64,000 nt of DNA from Mixta gaviniae (lineage in GTDB: Bacteria; Pseudomonadota; Gammaproteobacteria; Enterobacterales; Enterobacteriaceae): positions 2,604,001-2,668,000 of the forward strand of contig NZ_CP026377.1 in the NCBI RefSeq assembly GCF_002953195.1. Reading direction: 5' to 3'. The position numbers and the translations under genes were made by a program. This document shows positions 59,616 through 64,000 of the stretch, piece after piece (the stretch's first letter is position 1; each line of letters opens with the position of its first letter). Under the pieces are notes generated by a model. That model did no database searches. It saw nothing but the letters and a program-made list of their open reading frames with translations, and was not told the DNA's origin.

Positions 59616-60005
59616 TTACATACCTAATTTTTCGAAGATCTTACCTAACTTCTCTTCCAGGGTCGCTGCGGTAAAAGGTTTAACGACATAGCCGCTGGCG
59701 CCAGCCTGGGCTGCGGCGATAATGTTCTCTTTTTTCGCTTCGGCGGTTACCATCAGCACCGGCAGCTTGCCCAGCGTGGCGTCGGCACGAATGGTCTGCA
59801 GCAGCTGCAGGCCATCCATGTTCGGCATGTTCCAGTCGGAAATGACGAAATCGAAACCGCCCGCGCGCAGCTTGGTCAGCGCATCGGCGCCGTCTTCGGC
59901 TTCTTCAACGTTGTTGAAGCCCAGCTCTTTCAGCAGGTTGCGCACAATACGACGCATCGTATTGAAGTCGTCCACCACCAAAAAACGCATATTCTTGTCA
60001 GCCAT
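59616..60005 (-). CDS. cheY: Chemotaxis response regulator CheY
   Basis: A 129-residue single receiver domain. The phosphorylated Asp57 is in FVISDWNMP, the acidic pair is Asp12-Asp13, and the conserved Lys is in YVVKPF. It acts on the flagellar switch. The start at 60005 matches E. coli (MADKNMRFL... against MADKELKFL...). A longer frame upstream overlaps cheB. Confidence 0.98.
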   Translation of the reverse strand: MADKNMRFLVVDDFNTMRRIVRNLLKELGFNNVEEAEDGADALTKLRAGGFDFVISDWNMPNMDGLQLLQTIRADATLGKLPVLMVTAEAKKENIIAAAQAGASGYVVKPFTAATLEEKLGKIFEKLGM

Positions 60006-60045
60006 ATCTACTCCTGTGTTATTTCGTCCCGCTGGACGGGCTCGG

Positions 60046-61095
60046 TTAAATTCGCAATGCCTGTCCGGCGCTAATTTTTGCCAGCATGTGCTGGCTGATT
60101 TGGTGGAGATCCACCACTTCACTGGCTCCCCCGTGAGCAATGGCCTCACGCGGCATGCCGAAAACCACACAACTCGCTTCGTTCTGGGCGATGGTCCAGG
60201 CGCCGGCGCGGTACATCTCCAGCAGTCCGGCCGCGCCGTCGTTGCCCATGCCGGTGAGGATCACGCCAACGGCGTTGCGTCCGGCGTGTTGCGCCACCGA
60301 CTTAAACAGCACATCCACCGACGGCTTATGGCGATTAACCGGCGGGCCGTCGTTCAGTTTCACCTGATAGTTGGCGCCGCTGCGCGCCAGCTCCAGGTGC
60401 ATCGCGCCGGGGGCGATATAGGCGTGCCCCGGCAAAATACGTTCGCCATCTTCCGCTTCTTTCACGGTGATCTGGCAGAGTTTGTTCAACCGCTCGGCGA
60501 ACGAGCGGGTAAAGCCTGGCGGCATATGCTGGGTAATCAGCAGCGCCGGGCTGGTCGCCGGCAACGGCTGCAGCACATGGCGAATCGCTTCGGTGCCGCC
60601 GGTAGACGCGCCGATGGCGATCAGCTTCTCACTACTCAGCAACGGGCCCGCCTTCAGCATCGCCGGTGCGGCCTGCGCGCCACGCGGCACCAGTCGGGCG
60701 CGGGCTGCGGCGCGGATCTTGTCGGCGATCATCTGGCTGTAGGCCATCATGCCTTCGCGAATACCCAGCTGCGGCTTGGTGACGAAATCGATCGCACCCA
60801 GCTCCAGCGCACGCAGCGTGACTTCCGAACCTTTCGCCGTCAGCGACGAGACCATCACCACCGGCATCGGACGCAGACGCATCAGCTTTTCAAGAAAATC
60901 GAGACCGTCCATACGTGGCATCTCAACATCCAGCGTCAGCACCTGCGGGTTGTACTGTTTAATCAAATCGCGCGCCACCAGCGGATCGGGGGCGGTCGCC
61001 ACCATTTCCATATCGGGATGGCTGTTGATGATCTCCGTCATCAGTTGTCGCATCAGCGCTGAATCATCAACGCACATTACGGTGATTTTGCTCAT
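60046..61095 (-). CDS. cheB: Chemoreceptor methylesterase/deamidase CheB
   Basis: Two domains in 349 residues: a receiver with phosphorylated Asp56 ([13 protein letters not shown]) and a C-terminal esterase with the serine in GASTGGTEA and His in TQHMPPGFT. CheB demethylates receptors in adaptation. Its start overlaps the cheR stop by four bases. Confidence 0.97.
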   Translation of the reverse strand: MSKITVMCVDDSALMRQLMTEIINSHPDMEMVATAPDPLVARDLIKQYNPQVLTLDVEMPRMDGLDFLEKLMRLRPMPVVMVSSLTAKGSEVTLRALELGAIDFVTKPQLGIREGMMAYSQMIADKIRAAARARLVPRGAQAAPAMLKAGPLLSSEKLIAIGASTGGTEAIRHVLQPLPATSPALLITQHMPPGFTRSFAERLNKLCQITVKEAEDGERILPGHAYIAPGAMHLELARSGANYQVKLNDGPPVNRHKPSVDVLFKSVAQHAGRNAVGVILTGMGNDGAAGLLEMYRAGAWTIAQNEASCVVFGMPREAIAHGGASEVVDLHQISQHMLAKISAGQALRI

Positions 61096-61967
61096 GATCT
61101 TTCCTTAGTCAGCCCGTAAACCGTTTGTCCGCGCAGATAGAACTCTTTGCTTATCTGGCTGAAGTTTTCTGAGTGGCCGGCAAACAGCAGGCCGCCCGGC
61201 TTCAGCAGCGGAACAAAGCGCCGCAGGATCTTTTCCTGAGTTTCTTTGTCGAAATAGATCATGACGTTGCGGCAAAAAATCGCATCAAACGGGCCGGGCA
61301 GTGCCCACTCGTGCGCCAGCAGGTTCAGCTGGACAAAACTCACCGTACTGGCCAGCTCGGAGCGCACGCGCACCATACCGGAGTGCGGGCCGGTGCCGCG
61401 CAAAAAGAAGCGCTGCATCTGCGGCTGCGACAGCGTGCGCAGCTCCTCCTGGCGATAGATGCCCGACGAGGCCTTTTCCAGCACCTGCGTATCAATATCG
61501 CTGGCGTGGACCGAAAATTTCCCCGGCCCGGCGCCCAGCGTCTCCGCCAGCGTCATGGCGATGGAATAAGGCTCCTCGCCGGTAGAGGCCGCGGTACTCC
61601 AGACGTTGTAGCTACCGCCGCGCCGTTTGGCGTGTTCCGCCAGAATCGGGAAGTGGTGCGCTTCGCGGAAAAAAGCCGTCAGGTTGGTGGTCAGGGCGTT
61701 GATAAACGCCTGCCACTCCGCGCTGTTGGGATCTTGCTCCAGCAAGGCAAGATAGCGGCCAAAATCATCAATATTCAGCGTGCGCAGGCGACGCACCAGA
61801 CGGTTGTAAACCATTTCACGTTTATGATCGGCAAGCACGATGCCGGCTCGCTGATAAATCAACTGACTGATACGGCGAAAGTGCGTATCAGAGAGAGGCA
61901 AGCGCTGCACCATCTGGGCCAGCAGCGTCGCGTTCTCAGGTGGTGCCACTACTGTCGATTTCTTCAT
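61092..61967 (-). CDS. cheR: Chemoreceptor methyltransferase CheR
   Basis: A SAM-dependent methyltransferase of 291 residues that methylates glutamates of receptors. The N-terminal helical domain is followed by the SAM site around [18 protein letters not shown] and by [13 protein letters not shown]. Both receptors in this window have the NWxxF tail to which CheR binds. Confidence 0.97.
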   Translation of the reverse strand: MKKSTVVAPPENATLLAQMVQRLPLSDTHFRRISQLIYQRAGIVLADHKREMVYNRLVRRLRTLNIDDFGRYLALLEQDPNSAEWQAFINALTTNLTAFFREAHHFPILAEHAKRRGGSYNVWSTAASTGEEPYSIAMTLAETLGAGPGKFSVHASDIDTQVLEKASSGIYRQEELRTLSQPQMQRFFLRGTGPHSGMVRVRSELASTVSFVQLNLLAHEWALPGPFDAIFCRNVMIYFDKETQEKILRRFVPLLKPGGLLFAGHSENFSQISKEFYLRGQTVYGLTKERS

Positions 61968-62357
61968 CCAGGTTCACCCAACAAAGCAGTTTAAAGTTTA
62001 AAGGCGCCACTTCCTGGCGATGGCTTGTCAGCTTCTCGCCCTGCTTGCCTGCCTTACCCGCCTGCGGCGCATGGTGCGCTATGGCTGTCTGGCCCGACTA
62101 TCGGGGCGTCGCGCTAATCCGTGGCCGCTGCCGCTTCCTGATCAGCGCGGCATTCTGCTGTGTGACCCGATCTGGCCTTAAGGAGCGCGGCGGTGGCGCC
62201 GTCCCCCTCATTTGAAGCGGGGCAGAAACGTTCTGATATCGCGGCGCAGGCGTTGTCTGCCGCCCTCGCTATCAGAATGAAACCTCTACCTGCCCCTCTC
62301 ACCGACTTTTCCGTCAACACGTCTTTCTTATCGTTTACTGCCTGCAGCCGGCGAGAA
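61968..62357. other. Gap between the receptor gene and cheR
   Basis: About 390 bases, long for this operon. No gene, terminator or remnant of another receptor was recognised. Confidence 0.55.
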
Positions 62358-64000
62358 TCAGAAGGTTTCCCAGTTCTCGTCGGAGGCGGCGGCCTTGCGC
62401 GCTACCGTTGTCGGCGCTGCGCCCGGCGCTTTTTTCGCTGCCATATTTACGTTAACGGCGGCGGCGGCGAATTCTTTACGAATTCTGAACACTGCGACCG
62501 CCTGACTGAGACGGCTGGCCTGTTCTTCCAGCGCGGCAGCGGCCGAAGCGGACTCTTCCACCAGCGCGGCGTTCTGCTGCGTCACACGATCCATCTCGGT
62601 CACCGCCAGGCCCACCTGGTCGATACCGCGGCTCTGCTCGTCGGACGCAGAGGCAATTTCGCCCATGATGTCGGTCACGCGGGTGACAGCGCTGACGATA
62701 TCGCTCATCGTCTCGCCGGCGCTTTCAACCAGTACAGAACCGGTATCGACACGCGCCACGGAATCTTCAATCAGCGATTTAATTTCTTTCGCCGCCTGGG
62801 CGCTGCGCTGCGCCAGGTTGCGCACTTCGCCCGCTACCACCGCGAAGCCGCGGCCCTGCTCGCCGGCGCGCGCCGCTTCCACCGCCGCGTTCAGCGCGAG
62901 GATATTGGTCTGGAAGGCGATGCCGTCGATCACGCTGATGATATCGGCGATTTTCTTCGAGCTGCCGGCAATGTCGCTCATGGTTTTCACCACGCCGTCC
63001 ACCACCTTGCCGCCCTTCTGCGCGGTCTCAGAGGCGCTCAGCGCCAGCTGCGACGCCTGACGGGCGTTCTCGGCGTTCTGTTTCACCGTGGCGGTCAGCT
63101 CTTCCATGCTGGCGGCGGTCTGCTCCAGCGAGGCGGCCTGCTGCTCGGTACGTGAAGAGAGATCGTTGCTGCCGGCGGTGATTTCGCTGGCGCCGGTGTA
63201 GATGGCGTCAGAGCCGTCACGCACGTCGCTGACGGTACGCACCAGCTCCTGCTGCATGTTCTTCAGGCTTTCCGCCAGCACGCTCATTTCGTTGCGGCCT
63301 TCCACCACGATAGGCTGCGTCAGGTCGCCGCTGGCGATATGACGAATATGCTCAATGGTGGTTTTCAGCGGACGCAGCAGGATCTGATGCATGCCGGTCC
63401 AGACCAGTGCAACCACGCCCGCCAGAATGGCCAGCACGATGCCGATAATCCACAGCGAACGCTGGTAGGCATCTTCATTCTGCTCGGCGCCGGCGGCCAT
63501 CAGCGTGCTGGTGGTCTGCGCCCAGTTGTTGTAGGCGGTTTCAAAATCGTTCTGATAACCCTGCGTCGGCTGATCAACGAATCCTTTCAGGTCGCCAGCG
63601 CCCAGCATTTGCACCAGCTGGCCCAGCGCGTCATGCAGCACTTTGTATTTGTCGCTTACCGCCGTCAGGTAAGGCATGCTTTTTATATCGTCAGGCAGCT
63701 CCTGGTTATAGGCGGCGAAATTTTTATCCGCCGTCTGCAGCTGCTCGTTAGCCATCGCCACCAGTTCGGCCACGGTGCTACCGCTGCCCATATGGTTGGC
63801 GTCCAGCATGTAGCGAATGCCGGCGCGGTTAAGGGTGTTGCGCGCCTGAATCAGGGCGACCCAGGTGGCGTTCAGGCTGATCTGCTCGCGCTGGATCTGC
63901 TGCGACAGCACAAAACTTTCCCGATCCCCTTTCAGGGCGTTGAAGAACAGACCGCTGGATGCGACCTGCAGTACAGCGAATATCGCCAGCACCATTACCA
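62358..64000 (-). CDS. tsr: Tsr-like serine chemoreceptor, 5' end outside the window
   Basis: The protein runs off the right edge; about 15 N-terminal residues are missing compared with E. coli Tsr. The periplasmic domain keeps the serine-binding residues of Tsr in [14 protein letters not shown] (equivalents of Arg64, Asn68, Arg69) and QPTQGY (Thr156). HAMP and the signalling domain with the invariant tip follow, and the C-terminus is ENWETF, the CheR/CheB docking site. It heads the cheRBYZ group, where E. coli has tar and tap. Confidence 0.9.
   Translation of the reverse strand, partial: VMVLAIFAVLQVASSGLFFNALKGDRESFVLSQQIQREQISLNATWVALIQARNTLNRAGIRYMLDANHMGSGSTVAELVAMANEQLQTADKNFAAYNQELPDDIKSMPYLTAVSDKYKVLHDALGQLVQMLGAGDLKGFVDQPTQGYQNDFETAYNNWAQTTSTLMAAGAEQNEDAYQRSLWIIGIVLAILAGVVALVWTGMHQILLRPLKTTIEHIRHIASGDLTQPIVVEGRNEMSVLAESLKNMQQELVRTVSDVRDGSDAIYTGASEITAGSNDLSSRTEQQAASLEQTAASMEELTATVKQNAENARQASQLALSASETAQKGGKVVDGVVKTMSDIAGSSKKIADIISVIDGIAFQTNILALNAAVEAARAGEQGRGFAVVAGEVRNLAQRSAQAAKEIKSLIEDSVARVDTGSVLVESAGETMSDIVSAVTRVTDIMGEIASASDEQSRGIDQVGLAVTEMDRVTQQNAALVEESASAAAALEEQASRLSQAVAVFRIRKEFAAAAVNVNMAAKKAPGAAPTTVARKAAASDENWETF

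Overview
The window reads as chromosome of a high-GC enterobacterium of the Erwiniaceae (Pantoea, Mixta or Erwinia type). The backbone follows the order known from Escherichia coli: pykA, lpxM, mepM, znuA/znuCB, ruvBA, ruvC, yebC, nudB, aspS, yecD, yecE, cmoAB, cutC, yecM, argS, flhEAB, cheZYBR and a Tsr-type receptor. A desferrioxamine cluster of the dfoJAC type, known from Erwinia and Pantoea, sits between pykA and lpxM and supports this placement. The genus call is an inference from gene content, not from a marker phylogeny.

Layout. 1-1.4 kb: 3' part of pykA. 1.8-8.8 kb: dfoJ-dfoA-dfoC behind a Fur-type promoter, then an mdfA-like exporter whose leader can fold as an attenuator. 8.9-13.9 kb: lpxM, mepM, and the zinc genes znuA and znuCB diverging from a Zur-type palindrome. 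14.0-23.1 kb: DNA repair, translation and tRNA modification genes, with a LexA-type box before ruvA. 23.1-26.6 kb: an RhtB/LysE exporter, a DUF4385 protein, gldA and a secreted YnfC-like protein. 26.7-35.1 kb: a decayed phage segment with two beta-helix depolymerase-like genes (one broken), holin, T4-type lysozyme, a divergent CI-like repressor, a lipoprotein, a tRNA-like structured RNA and an AriR-like small protein. 35.7-39.1 kb: a frameshifted zinc alcohol dehydrogenase and an orphan chemoreceptor with a sigma-28-type promoter. 39.4-49.3 kb: an integrated element bounded by a perfect 23-bp direct repeat, the right copy lying inside the cutC terminator. It carries a tyrosine integrase, a sigma-54-controlled partial inositol operon with its activator, a second RhtB/LysE exporter and two truncated phage genes. 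49.4-64 kb: cutC, a PatB/MalY C-S lyase, yecM, a small membrane protein, argS, flhEAB, and the chemotaxis operon reading in from the right edge.

How the parts work together. DfoJ, DfoA and DfoC can convert lysine to cadaverine, hydroxylate it, and succinylate and cyclise it to a trihydroxamate siderophore under iron control. ZnuABC imports zinc under Zur control, with mepM directly behind znuA. In the island, a sugar-porter, IolG, a hydroxypyruvate-isomerase-like protein and IolE form one transcription unit with a near-perfect sigma-54 promoter; the divergent activator has a palindrome upstream as its likely binding site. The che genes and flhBAE supply chemotactic signalling and flagellar export, and both receptors in the window end in the CheR/CheB docking pentapeptide.

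The most unusual items are the mdfA leader, the repressor-controlled lysis plus anchor-less beta-helix cassette, the tRNA-like RNA that resembles phage C4 antisense RNA, and the sigma-54 inositol island built on a phage integration module.
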